51,810 nucleotides of DNA. Origin: Chlorobiaceae bacterium. GTDB lineage: Bacteria; Bacteroidota; Chlorobiia; Chlorobiales; Chlorobiaceae. The DNA is taken from the NCBI GenBank assembly GCA_012972835.1, contig JABDHK010000043.1, positions 1 through 51,810 of the forward strand, in the 5' to 3' direction. The number at the start of each line of letters is the position of its first letter. Positions within the stretch are counted from its first letter, which is position 1. The notes under the pieces are model-generated. The model ran no database searches, was not told the DNA's origin, and worked only from the letters and a program-made list of their open reading frames with translations. Of the stretch, positions 17,912-28,594 are shown in pieces. The translations under genes and the position numbers were made by a program.

Positions 17912-20287
17912 TTACTCTAAAACAAGATCAATGGTGCGGCGTTGCATATCCACACTGTTCACCTTGACCTTGACCCGCTGACCTATCTGCAGGCGTTTCT
18001 TGCGCCGTTTTCCTACAAGCGAATAGGTGGTCTCATCATACTCGTAATAGTCGTCGGTGAGGTTACGCATGTGTACCATGCCCTCAATAGCAAAGTCAAC
18101 CATTCTGACATAGATACCGTAATCGGTAGCACCAGAAATAATGCCGGGATAAGCCTTGCCGACATGGTTTGCCATGTATTCAACCTGCTTGAGCTTGATT
18201 GATTCGCGTTCTGCCTCAACCGCGCTTTTTTCCCTTTCGTTGGATATCTGGCATACTATCCGGATTTTTTCGGACAGTTCAGCAAGGCGTGTGGCGGATA
18301 TTTTCTTGCGCTTTTTCCGAAGGCCCTCATATTCAAAGAGCAAGCGATGCACAATCAAATCGGGATAACGCCTGATCGGAGAGGTAAAATGCGTATAGTG
18401 CTCAAACCCGAGACCGTAATGCCCTACATTATCACCGGTATAGACCGCCTTTGACATGGATCGCAACACAAGCTCACTGACCAGAAACTCAACATTGGTG
18501 CCCTTCACCTGCTGAAGCAGCTGCCGAAGCACTGAGGCTGAAACAATAGGCCCCTCTTTTCCACGGTTCAGTTTGAGATCAAAACCAAGCCTTTTTACAA
18601 AATTGGCAAGAATAAGTACTTTTTCCTGCTGGGGAGCATCATGCACCCTGTAGATAACCGGCTGGGGCTCTTTCTTGTTTTCCTTGAAGGTCTTGGTCAG
18701 ATATTTAGCCACCTTGCGGTTGGCAAGCAACATAAACTCCTCTATAAGGCGGTGGCTTCCAAGACGCTCTTTTTTCATGACTTCAAGCGGCTCCCCTTTG
18801 CTTCCAAGTTTGAAACGCACCTCTTCCGTTTCAAAATCAAGTCCACCATGCTTGAATCGTTTTTCACGCAGGATAATACTGAGACGATCGAGCAGTTGAA
18901 GCTCGACAAGGTAATCACCTTTACCCTGCTTTAAAATCTCCTCAACGTCTTCATAGGCAAAACGACGTTTTGAGTGTATAACCGTTTTATGAAACTCATG
19001 TTTGCGAACTTCTCCGTCGGCAGTCATGGTAAACATGACTGAAAATGCCATCCGGTCAACACCAGGATTGAGACTGCACACCTGTTCGGAAAGCCTTGCA
19101 GGCAACATGGGAATCACCCTGTCGACAAGATAGACCGAGGTGGCTCTTTTCAATGCTTCACGATCAAGAGGAGAGTTTTCAGGAACATAATGCGATACAT
19201 CAGCAATATGGACACCAATTGAATAGAGACCCTCTTCAAGCTGCTCAATCGACAGGGCATCATCAAAATCCTTTGCATCAACTGGATCTATAGTAAAAAG
19301 AGTTTTGTCGCGAAGGTCAAGTCGGCCGACAAGATCCTCATCCGTAATTCCCTCACGAATAGAGGCTGCGAAATCGAGCAGTGCTGTATCAAAGGTTTCG
19401 TCGATCCCACGGCTCCGGGCAATGGCACTAACCTCAACGGTCGAATCACCAGCTTGACCAAGCACTTCCAGCACCTTTGCCTGGATCACCCCTTCCTTAC
19501 TGAAATCAAGTTCCCCGACAAGCACCTTCTGCCCATCACTGGCCTTGAGGGAATGTCTGATAGGGACAATAATTTCAGTGAGAAGCTTCCTGTTATCCGG
19601 CTTAAGGACAAACTTGCGGTTTGCCTTGGTGAGGGTTCCGATAATAGTGGTAATGCTTCGTGAGATCACGCTTTTCACAACACCTTCGCAGCGCTGATGG
19701 GGTGTGGATTTCGATGCATAGGTATCAGGCACCTTTGAAACAAGCACCTCCACTTCGTCACCATGTATGGAAGAGTTCAAATCTCCTGCCTTGATGAAGA
19801 TATCGTCATCGAACCCTTCTACATCGACAAAACCATAACCGTTGGGATGCGTGGAGATATGGCCGGTATAGCTCTTTGAAACCTTGTAGTGCTCCTTGCC
19901 GGGAAGAGGAAAGGGCTTGACATGCACAAGATGATCTTCATAGGTAGAGGCCTCAATGAGCGAGAGTCCGTAACATCGATTAGAATCCTTGTCAACGGCT
20001 CCCTCTTCCTGGAGCTTGTGCAGCACATACCAGAATCCAGGCAGCTGCTTTGATTCAGTATAACCCAGTGCTACAGCCAAGTCGAGAGACTTTAAGCGTG
20101 CTCCCTCATGATCAGAAAAAAATGTTACAATTTCGGCAGCGAGTGAACTTTCGCCACGCCGGAACAAAAATTCGTTGATCAGAATATGATCATTTGGTTT
20201 CACCCGCTCACCAGTATGTGTAGCAGACTGTCGGATGTTCTTGGTGCCCGGAGTTCTTGATTTTCGGTTAAAACGTTGTCTTGCCAC
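17912..20287 (-). CDS. rnr: Ribonuclease R
   Basis: A 791-residue RNase II-family 3'-5' exoribonuclease. N-terminal winged-helix and cold-shock domains precede the catalytic RNB domain, with the Mg-binding [14 protein letters not shown] cluster and [20 protein letters not shown]-terminal S1 domain starts near [21 protein letters not shown]. It degrades structured RNA, including rRNA and mRNA decay intermediates. Length and domain order are normal for RNase R. Confidence 0.95.
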   Translation of the reverse strand: MARQRFNRKSRTPGTKNIRQSATHTGERVKPNDHILINEFLFRRGESSLAAEIVTFFSDHEGARLKSLDLAVALGYTESKQLPGFWYVLHKLQEEGAVDKDSNRCYGLSLIEASTYEDHLVHVKPFPLPGKEHYKVSKSYTGHISTHPNGYGFVDVEGFDDDIFIKAGDLNSSIHGDEVEVLVSKVPDTYASKSTPHQRCEGVVKSVISRSITTIIGTLTKANRKFVLKPDNRKLLTEIIVPIRHSLKASDGQKVLVGELDFSKEGVIQAKVLEVLGQAGDSTVEVSAIARSRGIDETFDTALLDFAASIREGITDEDLVGRLDLRDKTLFTIDPVDAKDFDDALSIEQLEEGLYSIGVHIADVSHYVPENSPLDREALKRATSVYLVDRVIPMLPARLSEQVCSLNPGVDRMAFSVMFTMTADGEVRKHEFHKTVIHSKRRFAYEDVEEILKQGKGDYLVELQLLDRLSIILREKRFKHGGLDFETEEVRFKLGSKGEPLEVMKKERLGSHRLIEEFMLLANRKVAKYLTKTFKENKKEPQPVIYRVHDAPQQEKVLILANFVKRLGFDLKLNRGKEGPIVSASVLRQLLQQVKGTNVEFLVSELVLRSMSKAVYTGDNVGHYGLGFEHYTHFTSPIRRYPDLIVHRLLFEYEGLRKKRKKISATRLAELSEKIRIVCQISNEREKSAVEAERESIKLKQVEYMANHVGKAYPGIISGATDYGIYVRMVDFAIEGMVHMRNLTDDYYEYDETTYSLVGKRRKKRLQIGQRVKVKVNSVDMQRRTIDLVLE

Positions 20288-20634
20288 TACATTAAATCAT
20301 TTATGTTAGGATTCCATTCATTTCATTACCCTACGAGGCTGCTGTATTTAACCACTCATGACAATTACTGAGACGTACACTCAAGTTAATAACATCAGAA
20401 TACTTCAGCAAAAAATAAGCAGCACAATCTGTGCTCAAACTGAAAACTTATGGTGTTAAAAATTGTCCGGATAGACAAAAAGTTTTCTTGAGGAGAGTGA
20501 TTAAAAAACCCAGAAGTCTATTACTTTAATGGGCTTATGAAGGTTCTGATGACAGATAGGGCCTTGACTCAGGCTAAACATAATGAAAAGAAGGGACAAA
20601 ACACCTTACGCCAGGTTAATTTTGAAACATACAA

Positions 20635-20667
20635 GCTGCCAAGATGATTGAACATGATCTTGGCAGC
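20635..20667 (-). terminator. Hairpin terminator downstream of the Sel1-repeat gene
   Basis: Perfect 11-base arms (GCTGCCAAGAT and its complement) with an 11-base loop lie 39 bases after the Sel1 stop. The minus strand continues with a modest T-rich stretch (TTGTATGTTT), which fits an intrinsic terminator of moderate strength. The rest of the 418-base gap 20288-20705, including the upstream region of rnr, shows no gene. Confidence 0.6.
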
Positions 20668-20705
20668 ACGAACAACTTCATCATTATACCAATTATAGAA
20701 TCAAT

Positions 20706-21392
20706 TTAATTCGAACGACTTTTATTAGGTTCCGAGCTATTAGCATAAGTTTCACCGAGAACGATCTGAGCCTGCGCAAAACCTTGTGAAGCTGCCATAC
20801 GATACCATTTTAATGCTTCAGCACTGTTTTTAGGTACACCAAGACCTTTTTGATACATAAGTGCAAGATTGAACTGAGCCTGTGCCAGCCCTTGTTCGGC
20901 AGCCATACGGTACCATTTCATAGCTTCAACATAATTTTTAGAAACCACATTGCCGTTTTCGTACCACCGACCGAGATTGAATTGCGCTGGGGCCAACCCC
21001 TCATGAGCCGCCATAGTATACCATTTCACAGCCTCAGGATAGTTTACTGCAACACCCTGACCTTTTTCGTACATTACGCCGAGATTGGATTGTGCCGGCG
21101 CATAACCCTGATAAGCCGCGAAATCATACCACTTTACAGCTTCCGTATAATTTTGTTTAACTCCTTCACCTTTTTCATACATCGCTCCAAGAGTAAACTG
21201 GGCAATGGAATCACCCTGCTCTGCCGTAAGAAGCAGCTGTTGAATCTGTTGAGAAGATTCAGCCCTCACCGTTCCAAAAAAGAGAACAGAACATAGAGCA
21301 CAGATAATAGATTTTTTCAATATTGTCAACTTCAGCATCCCGTTCTTCCGGGATAGAGAGTTCCATTTCTTTATAATCAATAGGTTCTTCAT
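20706..21392 (-). CDS. Secreted Sel1-like repeat protein
   Basis: With the ATG ending at 21392 (preceded by a GAGAGG ribosome site) the protein has 228 residues. A long basic N-region is followed by a hydrophobic signal core (ICALCSVLFFGTVRA), then about five Sel1 repeats of 36 residues. Each repeat carries the AQ(F/S)NLGxMYEKGxGV...A(V/M)KWYxxAA pattern. Sel1 repeats form an alpha-solenoid that scaffolds protein contacts. The periplasmic or envelope partner is unknown. A GTA/TTG-type start nine codons upstream is possible but less likely. Confidence 0.88.
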   Translation of the reverse strand: MKNLLIIKKWNSLSRKNGMLKLTILKKSIICALCSVLFFGTVRAESSQQIQQLLLTAEQGDSIAQFTLGAMYEKGEGVKQNYTEAVKWYDFAAYQGYAPAQSNLGVMYEKGQGVAVNYPEAVKWYTMAAHEGLAPAQFNLGRWYENGNVVSKNYVEAMKWYRMAAEQGLAQAQFNLALMYQKGLGVPKNSAEALKWYRMAASQGFAQAQIVLGETYANSSEPNKSRSN

Positions 21393-21768
21393 GGCGGTAC
21401 CTCTCTTGTTATGTCTCAATGTATTGGTTGCTCCTTGTTATTATGCTTTGGGAGTATGGAGCTATCAGTTATCCCTCTGCAACTTTCACGCCAGATAATC
21501 AATACTTTTGCATCATGAAACACTTAAATTATAACTAAAAAATGATTTAATGATTGATCTATGTTTTCATCTGAAAATCAGATACGCTACTATCTCACAA
21601 TCAGAACCAAACATCTCAATACCATTGGGCTGAAAATATTACATATTGTCTCACTGGTGTCTCACTGGAAGGTGATACCTGAACAATCATGCGCTTCCAT
21701 ACTTCATATTGAACTGAGTTCCATAAATTGAGAGGAAATCAATTAAAACCGTGTAACCTCGTTTTACC
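21393..21768. other. Intergenic region with an 11-bp tandem duplication
   Basis: A 376-base AT-rich gap between the divergent Sel1 gene and the adenine deaminase gene, presumably holding both promoters. The only structure noted is a perfect tandem duplication of TGTCTCACTGG at 21647-21657 and 21658-21668, about 100 bases before the deaminase start. Confidence 0.5.
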
Positions 21769-22788
21769 ATGAACTCGCTTGACGATTTTATTGCCGGGAT
21801 ACCTAAAGCAGAACTGCACATCCATATCGAAGGGACACTGGAGCCTGAACTTATGATTGCATTAGGAATACGCAACGGGGTGTCACTTTCCTTCCCCGAT
21901 GCCGAAGCCGCCCGAAAAGCTTATAATTTTTCTGACCTGCAATCATTCCTTGATATTTATTACAGGGCAACGGCTCTCCTTTTGACAGAAGAGGATTTCT
22001 ACGACCTGACCATCGCCTACCTTAAAAAAGCTGCATCCCAGAATATTCGCCATGCTGAGATATTTTTTGATCCACAGAGCCATACGTCGAGAGGCATTGG
22101 ATTTGAAACCGTTATCAGGGGAATTGAACGGGCATTTGTTGAGGCAAACAGCTCACTCGGTATTTCAACAAAGCTCATCATGTGTATCCTGCGTCACCTG
22201 AGCGAACAGGAAGGAATGGAAATATTTGATAAAGCACTCCCCTGGAAACAATGGATTTCAGGTATCGGTCTTGACTCTTCCGAAAGAGGTAATCCACCGG
22301 AAAAGTTCAGAAAGCTCTTTGAACGGGCACATCGTGAAGGATTTTTCACTGTTGCCCATGCCGGTGAAGAGGGCAGCGCAACCTCTGTGAGGGAAGCTCT
22401 CGATACTCTGCATGTAAGCCGAATCGATCATGGCGTTCACTGCATGGAGGATGAGAGGCTGGTCGAGGAACTTGTAGAGAAACAAATTCCACTCACTGTC
22501 TGTCCCCTTTCCAATGTCAAGCTCAGGGTCTTTAAAAGCATGAAGGAGCACAACCTGAAAACAATGCTCCACAGAGGAGTCGCAGTGACGATCAATTCCG
22601 ATGATCCCGCCTATTTCGGGGGGTATATCAACGAAAACTATATCGAGGCGGCAAAAGCTCTTCAACTTGACCGCAGTGATATTATCAAACTTGCACAAAA
22701 CTCATTTATCGCATCATCGCTCAGCACCGTTCATAAACAACTTTATCTGAATGAAATTGAACGCTACACCAGCCAACAGATTACCTAA
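21769..22788 (+). CDS. Adenine deaminase (adenosine deaminase superfamily)
   Basis: A 339-residue metal-dependent hydrolase. Zinc ligands are H17 and H19 (ELHIHIEGT), the histidine in VAHAGEEG and the DD of NSDDPAYFGG; the catalytic DHGVH motif is present. The segments SSERGNPPEKF, TVCPLSNVKLRVF and DPAYFGGYINENY are those of the Aah1-type adenine deaminase branch rather than true adenosine deaminase. It would convert adenine to hypoxanthine, and the next gene is a hypoxanthine phosphoribosyltransferase, which fits purine salvage. Adenosine deaminase remains the alternative name. Confidence 0.87.
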   Translation: MNSLDDFIAGIPKAELHIHIEGTLEPELMIALGIRNGVSLSFPDAEAARKAYNFSDLQSFLDIYYRATALLLTEEDFYDLTIAYLKKAASQNIRHAEIFFDPQSHTSRGIGFETVIRGIERAFVEANSSLGISTKLIMCILRHLSEQEGMEIFDKALPWKQWISGIGLDSSERGNPPEKFRKLFERAHREGFFTVAHAGEEGSATSVREALDTLHVSRIDHGVHCMEDERLVEELVEKQIPLTVCPLSNVKLRVFKSMKEHNLKTMLHRGVAVTINSDDPAYFGGYINENYIEAAKALQLDRSDIIKLAQNSFIASSLSTVHKQLYLNEIERYTSQQIT

Positions 22789-22809
22789 CCACTCTACTCT
22801 CTTGATTCC

Positions 22810-23352
22810 ATGAAAGAACACCATCCAGGCACTGCCATAACCCCGCTCATTTCAGTGAATGAAATTGCCAGCCGCATAAAGGAGATCGGCAAAACAATAT
22901 CGGAGGGGTATGCAGAAACAACACAAGACTCCCCTCTCCTGCTTGTTGTCGTTCTGAAAGGCGCCTTTATCTTTGCCGCTGACCTGCTGCGCTCGATAAC
23001 GATTCCCTGCACCATTGATTTTGTTCATGCATCAAGTTACGGTTCAAAAAAAACCTCTTCGGGCATCGTCGCTATTCGCCACAATCTGGCCATTACGGGC
23101 CGCCACATCTTGATCGTAGAAGATATTATCGACACAGGCCTAACCATACAGCAGATCACCGCTGAACTTATTGCCATGAAACCCGCTTCACTTGGCATCT
23201 GCACTCTGCTCGACAAGCCTGATACCCGAAAATACCCTGTAGACATAACCTATACCGGCTTTACTGTGCCCAATACCTTCATTGTAGGATACGGCATTGA
23301 CTATAATGAACTCTACCGGGAAATCCCATTCTTAGGAGTACTCCTCTCCTGA
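22810..23352 (+). CDS. hpt: Hypoxanthine phosphoribosyltransferase
   Basis: A 180-residue type I phosphoribosyltransferase. The PRPP-binding loop is VEDIIDTGLT, the VVVLKGAFIFAADL strand lies upstream of it, and DKPDTRKYPVDITYTG and FIVGYGIDYNE follow near the end. It converts hypoxanthine or guanine plus PRPP to IMP or GMP. It starts 22 bases after the adenine deaminase stop, so the two form a salvage operon (adenine to hypoxanthine to IMP). Confidence 0.94.
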   Translation: MKEHHPGTAITPLISVNEIASRIKEIGKTISEGYAETTQDSPLLLVVVLKGAFIFAADLLRSITIPCTIDFVHASSYGSKKTSSGIVAIRHNLAITGRHILIVEDIIDTGLTIQQITAELIAMKPASLGICTLLDKPDTRKYPVDITYTGFTVPNTFIVGYGIDYNELYREIPFLGVLLS

Positions 23353-23590
23353 CCAGATGAATTCTTACCATCTAACACCCCAAACACTAATAAAAAATGT
23401 TTTGACGTACAGCAACAAACATTTATTTATAAAATTTTCACACAATAACACAAAAATGTCTGAAATTTTATTATTTTTCATTTAAATAACCTTACTTATT
23501 TAGGTTTATTGTATTCATGACTTAAATAACTGGCAATCGATAGCAAATATCCCGACACTGAATTTCAGGGTGAAAAGAAACTAACGACAC

Positions 23591-24766
23591 ATGCGTACAG
23601 AAAGCACAACCTCTTCTTATTCAGGCATAAAACCCTGGATAATCGATACAACCCTGAGGGATGGAGAGCAAGCTCCAGGTGTTGTGTTCAGCGCTGATGA
23701 AAAAATCAGGATTGCCTCATTACTGGCTCAAGCCGGTATCAACGAACTTGAAATCGGATACCCCGCCATCAGCGAGGACGAACGCAACACGATCAGGAAA
23801 ATTGTAACCATGAATCTTCCTGTACGCCTGACCAGCTGGGCCAGAGCGAAATGGCAGGACATTGAAGATGCGGTCATGACCGGCACCGAAGGAGTTCATA
23901 TCAGCTTTCCTGTCTCTGCACTCTACCTGCAACTTATGGATCGAGATTACCCATGGTTACAGCAACAATTGCAGGAGCTTATCCCGAAAGCAAAAAAATA
24001 CTTCAGTTTTGTAAGCGTTGGGGCACAGGATGCCACAAGGGCAGAGCCTGAGTTACTGAAAAATTTTGTGCTTGATGCCGAAGCATGCGGTGCAGACAGA
24101 ATAAGAGTTGCCGATACAGTCGGCATAGCAACTCCGACATCAATAATAACGCTTATAAGCCAACTGAAATCAATAAGTTATACTGCCCTTGAATTTCATG
24201 CCCATAACGACCTCGGCATGGCAACAGCCAATGCCTATACAGCCCTTGAAGCAGGATGCAAAGCAGTCAGTGTTTCGGTAACCGGACTCGGAGAAAGAGC
24301 GGGAAATGCGGCACTTGAAGAGCTTGCCATCGCCCTGAAACTATCTGGAAAATACGAATCGAGTATTGACACCCGCCAGCTTGCCCATCTCTGCGAAACA
24401 GTCAGTAAAGCCTCGGGGAGAGCTATCGAGGATCAGAAGGCAGTTGTGGGCAAGTCAGCATTTCAACATGAATCAGGCATCCATTGCGCAGCACTTCTGA
24501 AACATCCGCTCTCCTATCAGCCCTTTCTTCCGGATCAGGTTGGTCGCTGCAAACAAGAGCTTGTAATCGGAAAACACTCAGGCAGCGCATCCTTACAACA
24601 TTTTTTTTCCGACAGGGGTATTTTTCTCTCCAGAAACGAAGCTGGTCATCTCCTTGAGATTGTCCGCCGAACAGCCACTGAAAAGAAAAGGGCCCTGAGG
24701 CCACATGAAGTTGACAGCATTTACAGCACCTTTTTGTCCAGCAATGTGATTAATACAATACCTTAA
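23591..24766 (+). CDS. nifV: Homocitrate synthase
   Basis: A 391-residue member of the DRE-TIM metallolyase family. It has the opening DTTLRDGEQAPGV, the EIGYPAISEDE active-site strand, metal-binding HAHNDLGMA and a C-terminal HSGSASLQ-containing region. NifV condenses acetyl-CoA and 2-oxoglutarate to homocitrate, the organic ligand of FeMo-co. Isopropylmalate and homocitrate synthases share these motifs; its coupling to nifA (one base between stop and start) supports nifV. The upstream 238 bases are AT-rich, and no exact -24/-12 promoter was found there. Confidence 0.93.
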   Translation: MRTESTTSSYSGIKPWIIDTTLRDGEQAPGVVFSADEKIRIASLLAQAGINELEIGYPAISEDERNTIRKIVTMNLPVRLTSWARAKWQDIEDAVMTGTEGVHISFPVSALYLQLMDRDYPWLQQQLQELIPKAKKYFSFVSVGAQDATRAEPELLKNFVLDAEACGADRIRVADTVGIATPTSIITLISQLKSISYTALEFHAHNDLGMATANAYTALEAGCKAVSVSVTGLGERAGNAALEELAIALKLSGKYESSIDTRQLAHLCETVSKASGRAIEDQKAVVGKSAFQHESGIHCAALLKHPLSYQPFLPDQVGRCKQELVIGKHSGSASLQHFFSDRGIFLSRNEAGHLLEIVRRTATEKKRALRPHEVDSIYSTFLSSNVINTIP

Positions 24767-24767
24767 C

Positions 24768-26399
24768 ATGCTTATAGCCCAGGAAGAGGATCATAGCAGT
24801 ATCAGCCTGCTTGCCGAAGTAAGCAGAACCATAAGCAATGAAGATGATATCAACAAGGTGTTACGGCTTGTTCTTTTCATCATGTCTGAACACATGAACA
24901 TGCTCAGGGGAATGATTACGATTCTTAACCGTGATACCCTTGAAATTGTCATCAACGAATCATTCGGACTTACCAACGAAGAGAAAGAGAGGGGGCGCTA
25001 CAAGATAGGTGAAGGTATTATCGGCCGTGTAGTTAAAACCGGTAAAACCCTCATAGTCCCCTGTATTAACAATGAGCCACTCTTTCTCGATCGTACCCGT
25101 TCACGGGGAAAGTCCAAAAAAGATGGCCTTTGTTTTATCTGCATTCCAATCAAGGCAGGCACAGAAATCATCGGCACTCTCAGCGCGGATCGTCAGATTG
25201 AACAGCTCAAAGGAGAAGAAAACACGAAAAAAAACAAAGCCGATAAAGGGCAGGGAGATATGCTGCAGCACTATGTTGACCAGCTCTCTATTATTGCTGC
25301 CATGATTTCACAGGCAGTGCGCCTCCGGCAACTTGCTCATGAAGAGAGTGTTAAAAACCCCCTGGAAAACAAAAGCGCTGAAAAGCTCTTGAAGCACAAG
25401 CTCCATCAGGAAGAACACAATGAAGAGAGCATTTCTGAAGAGGAACGCCCAGCAAATATTATCGGGAATACAAAACCGATGATCTCACTCTTTAAAATGA
25501 TCGAGAAAATTGCAAAAACCAACGCAACAACCTTGATACTTGGCGAAAGCGGCGTTGGAAAAGAGCTGGTTGCAAGCGCCATTCATTTTAAAAGCCACAG
25601 ATATAACAACTCATTCATCAAGTTCAACTGTGCTGCTCTGCCCGAAAGCATTGTAGAGAGTGAGCTTTTCGGACATGAAAAAGGAGCCTTCACCGGAGCA
25701 TCAGCTACCCGTCAAGGAAGATTCGAACTTGCTCATACAGGCACCATTTTTCTTGATGAAGTGGGCGAACTAAGCTTGCCGGTACAGGCAAAACTGCTGA
25801 GAATCTTACAGGAAAAAGAGTTTGAACGGGTAGGAGGATCAAAAACCATCCAGGTTGATGTTCGGGTCATTGCCGCGACAAACCGCAATCTTGAAGAGTT
25901 AATACAGTCCGGCCTTTTCAGGGAGGATCTCTACTATCGATTGAATATTTTTCCAATAACCGTTCCCCCACTGCGTGAACGCAAAACCGACATCCTCCTG
26001 CTTGCAGATTATTTTGTGGAAAAATACAATGCGGCCAACCAGAAAGGTATCCGTCGAATCTCGACGACAGCGATCGACATGCTCATGCGATACCACTGGC
26101 CAGGTAACGTCCGGGAACTTCAGAACTGCATGGAGCGGGCGGTCATCCTGAGCGAAGACAATGTCATTCACGGCTATCACCTCCCGCCAACACTCCAGAC
26201 TGCCGAATCAAGCGGGACTCCCTATACCGGGTCACTGCAGCAGAAGCTTGATGCCATTGAAAAAGAGATGATCATGGAAGCTCTTAAACGCACAAAGGGA
26301 AACATGTCGAGAGCGGCAATACAGTTAGGTCTTTCAGACAGGATCATGGGGCTTCGGATAAAGAAGTTCGATATCGACTACCGAAAATTCCGTCCATAA
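24768..26399 (+). CDS. nifA: Sigma-54-dependent activator NifA
   Basis: A 543-residue activator. The N-terminal GAF domain (about 20-190) is followed by a charged linker, then the AAA+ domain with Walker A GESGVGKE (259-266), the sigma-54-contact loop GAFTGA (306-311) and Walker B (IFLDEVGEL). A Fis-type HTH closes the protein (about 500-543, MSRAAIQLGLSDRIMGLRI). The Cys-rich interdomain linker of oxygen-sensitive rhizobial NifA is not seen. It should activate the -24/-12 promoter before nifH, 7 kb downstream. It is translated directly after nifV. Confidence 0.93.
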   Translation: MLIAQEEDHSSISLLAEVSRTISNEDDINKVLRLVLFIMSEHMNMLRGMITILNRDTLEIVINESFGLTNEEKERGRYKIGEGIIGRVVKTGKTLIVPCINNEPLFLDRTRSRGKSKKDGLCFICIPIKAGTEIIGTLSADRQIEQLKGEENTKKNKADKGQGDMLQHYVDQLSIIAAMISQAVRLRQLAHEESVKNPLENKSAEKLLKHKLHQEEHNEESISEEERPANIIGNTKPMISLFKMIEKIAKTNATTLILGESGVGKELVASAIHFKSHRYNNSFIKFNCAALPESIVESELFGHEKGAFTGASATRQGRFELAHTGTIFLDEVGELSLPVQAKLLRILQEKEFERVGGSKTIQVDVRVIAATNRNLEELIQSGLFREDLYYRLNIFPITVPPLRERKTDILLLADYFVEKYNAANQKGIRRISTTAIDMLMRYHWPGNVRELQNCMERAVILSEDNVIHGYHLPPTLQTAESSGTPYTGSLQQKLDAIEKEMIMEALKRTKGNMSRAAIQLGLSDRIMGLRIKKFDIDYRKFRP

Positions 26400-26401
26400 T
26401 A

Positions 26402-26419
26402 TTGCTTCCAAAGAAGCAA
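26402..26419 (+). terminator. Short hairpin after nifA
   Basis: TTGCTTC-caaa-GAAGCAA, a perfect 7-bp stem with a 4-base loop, starts 3 bases after the nifA stop. No T-run follows, so it may protect the mRNA end or attenuate rather than terminate. Confidence 0.4.
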
Positions 26420-26584
26420 ATAGATTCCTGACTTTCCCTTCCGCAAATATGTTGAAATTTTACATTATATTTAACTTAAAGTATAGATTTCATATTGAGT
26501 TTATGAGTACACCCCCAAGTGTCCGCCGTAACACGATGTGATTAGAGATGGTTCATCCTGCACTTCTTGAAGCATAGGTAGTAA

Positions 26585-28525
26585 ATGGGCTCATTATACA
26601 ACAACGCCATAAACCTCATTTCTGACAACAACGGAAACAGAGTGCCTGTTTCTCTTGAAATGATTGATTTCAATCCTGAATGGCAATTCAAAGACAGCAA
26701 AACAGGGGTATTCTATAAAAACGGCATTATCCCCCAGAAACTGTTCATCACCTTTCTCGGAGGAAATATTCAACCTGAAAGCGCTAAAAAAGCAATCGAG
26801 ATCCTTGAGAAGGTGTTTCAAAGCGGTGTACTCACAAATTGCGACTATATCAGGATTGCCGATTATAACGAAGTTATCAGCGCACCTTTCACCACCAGAA
26901 TCCTTTATGCCAATTCACTGAACCGCCTTAACAGCACCTACAACTGTCGTCCTTTCGTAACCTATATATGCGGCGCATCCCGACTTTTAAAGACAATGCT
27001 GCGCCTTTTTGCATCCTATGTAAAGCAACTCTTCATTTTTGTTCCGACTGTTCAGGAAGCCTTTGACCTGATAAACGCCGGACCGAACCTTGACATAGAG
27101 GAACGAAATCGTCAGATCACGATTTCACAAAAGGAAATCGATCAATTTGCAACACTTTGTGGTCACATTCTTTTCAATGAGTCTTTTACGTTTGACGAAA
27201 AGCTGAATGGAGTAGCACCTGATAATCCTCTCCACAATCTCTATACGCTCGTCTCCCTTCTTAACAATGATCTCAGAGAACTGCAGAAAACCGAAAAAGC
27301 GCAGAAAAAACAAATAGAAGATGCTCTTGAAGAGGCTGAAGCGGCAAACCAGGCAAAAAGCGAGTTCCTGGCCAATCTATCCCATGAAATTATAACACCC
27401 CTGCACGCTGTCATCGGTATGACAGAGCTTCTTTGTTCTACACCACTCAGCAGCGAACAGAAAAATTATACCGATACCATACAAATAAGCACACAGCAGC
27501 TTCATCAGTTGCTCAACAACATTCTTGAATTCAGTAAAAACGTATCAGGAAAGCTCGACAACGAACCATCGATCTTTGATATCCGACGACTTTTTGGAGA
27601 TGTCTCTTCCCTCCTGCTCGATGACGCCCTGAAAAAAAGTCTGCGATTAACCTTCGCCATTCCGACCTCAATTCCGACAGCTCTTTTGGGTTATCCTGCC
27701 TATCTTTTGAAAGTGCTTATCAACCTGGTTCAGAATAGCATCAAGTTTTCCAATAAGGGAGAAATTATCGTCAGTATCGACTCTCTCCTTGAAACCTCAG
27801 ATGAAATCAGCCTCCGCATATCAGTCAAAGACACTGGAATAGGAATTCCTGAAGAGAAAAAAGAGCTGATTTTTCAGAAATTTACCCAGATAGACTCTTC
27901 AGCGACCCGGAAAGCAGGAGGAACTGGACTTGGCCTTGCTATCGCCAAGCAACTTATTGAGTTTATGGGGGGAACGCTCAATCTCCTTAGTGCTGAACAT
28001 GAGGGTACTGAGTTCTGGTTTATCCTTGCATTCGCAAAGCCACAAATCATCAGCAATACACAGAGAGCACTCTCCAATCCGCAAGAGAGAGTTTCACTAT
28101 CGGGCACAGAACATGCTTACCCTCAACAATCAATCGAGAATGCTTTGCCAATACATAACCCAATCCTGCTGGTTGAAGATAACAGCATTAATCAGCGTGT
28201 AGCTACGGCCATGCTCAATAAGCTGGGGTTCACAGTAGATATTGCCGCCAATGGCATCGAAGCGCTTGAAGCCCTTAAACAAAACGCCTACTCTCTGGTG
28301 ATCATGGATTTGCAAATGCCCTTCATGGGAGGGCTTGAAGCTACCAAAGAGATAAGAAAACAGGGAACAGGAATAATAAACCCGAATATTCCAATCATTG
28401 CAATGACAGCAAATGCAACGAAGGAAGACAAGAACAACTGCCTGAAAGCCGGCATGGATGACTTTATCTCAAAACCAGTTATGATACCTACTCTTCATGC
28501 ACTGCTGCAAAAATGGGTGCGGTAA
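26585..28525 (+). CDS. Cytoplasmic hybrid histidine kinase with receiver
   Basis: A 646-residue kinase. The N-terminal domain (about 1-165) has alternating strands and helices and no membrane segment; I do not recognise it, and it may be a STAS/SpoIIAA-like or other small sensor fold. A coiled coil (about 222-260) leads into HisKA with H267 (LSHEIITPL), then an HATPase (NLVQNSIKFS, DTGIGIP, GGTGLGLAIA) and a C-terminal receiver with D575 (VIMDLQMPFMGG). HisKA has IITPL where RTPL is usual. It lies between nifA and the DGR locus and may be unrelated to nitrogen fixation. Confidence 0.88.
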   Translation: MGSLYNNAINLISDNNGNRVPVSLEMIDFNPEWQFKDSKTGVFYKNGIIPQKLFITFLGGNIQPESAKKAIEILEKVFQSGVLTNCDYIRIADYNEVISAPFTTRILYANSLNRLNSTYNCRPFVTYICGASRLLKTMLRLFASYVKQLFIFVPTVQEAFDLINAGPNLDIEERNRQITISQKEIDQFATLCGHILFNESFTFDEKLNGVAPDNPLHNLYTLVSLLNNDLRELQKTEKAQKKQIEDALEEAEAANQAKSEFLANLSHEIITPLHAVIGMTELLCSTPLSSEQKNYTDTIQISTQQLHQLLNNILEFSKNVSGKLDNEPSIFDIRRLFGDVSSLLLDDALKKSLRLTFAIPTSIPTALLGYPAYLLKVLINLVQNSIKFSNKGEIIVSIDSLLETSDEISLRISVKDTGIGIPEEKKELIFQKFTQIDSSATRKAGGTGLGLAIAKQLIEFMGGTLNLLSAEHEGTEFWFILAFAKPQIISNTQRALSNPQERVSLSGTEHAYPQQSIENALPIHNPILLVEDNSINQRVATAMLNKLGFTVDIAANGIEALEALKQNAYSLVIMDLQMPFMGGLEATKEIRKQGTGIINPNIPIIAMTANATKEDKNNCLKAGMDDFISKPVMIPTLHALLQKWVR

Positions 28526-28539
28526 CTGTCCACATAAAC

Positions 28540-28594
28540 AATGCCCGTCATCTTCGAAACGGCTATCCAGCTCGTCCTACCAGTGCCGGGCATT
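28540..28594. repeat. Palindromic (REP-like) unit at the 3' end of the RT gene
   Basis: Arms AATGCCCG (28540-28547) and CGGGCATT (28587-28594) enclose a 39-base centre. The unit sits between two convergent genes and supplies the last residues of the truncated reverse transcriptase. Its style (TGCCCG...GCTATCCAGC...GCCGGGCA) resembles intergenic palindromic repeats common in bacterial genomes; family membership was not tested. Confidence 0.5.

Noticed and set aside
23531-23545. TGGCAATCGATAGCA before nifV as a sigma-54 promoter
   Set aside because: Only 9 bases separate GG and GC instead of the required 10, and the -12 box is poor.
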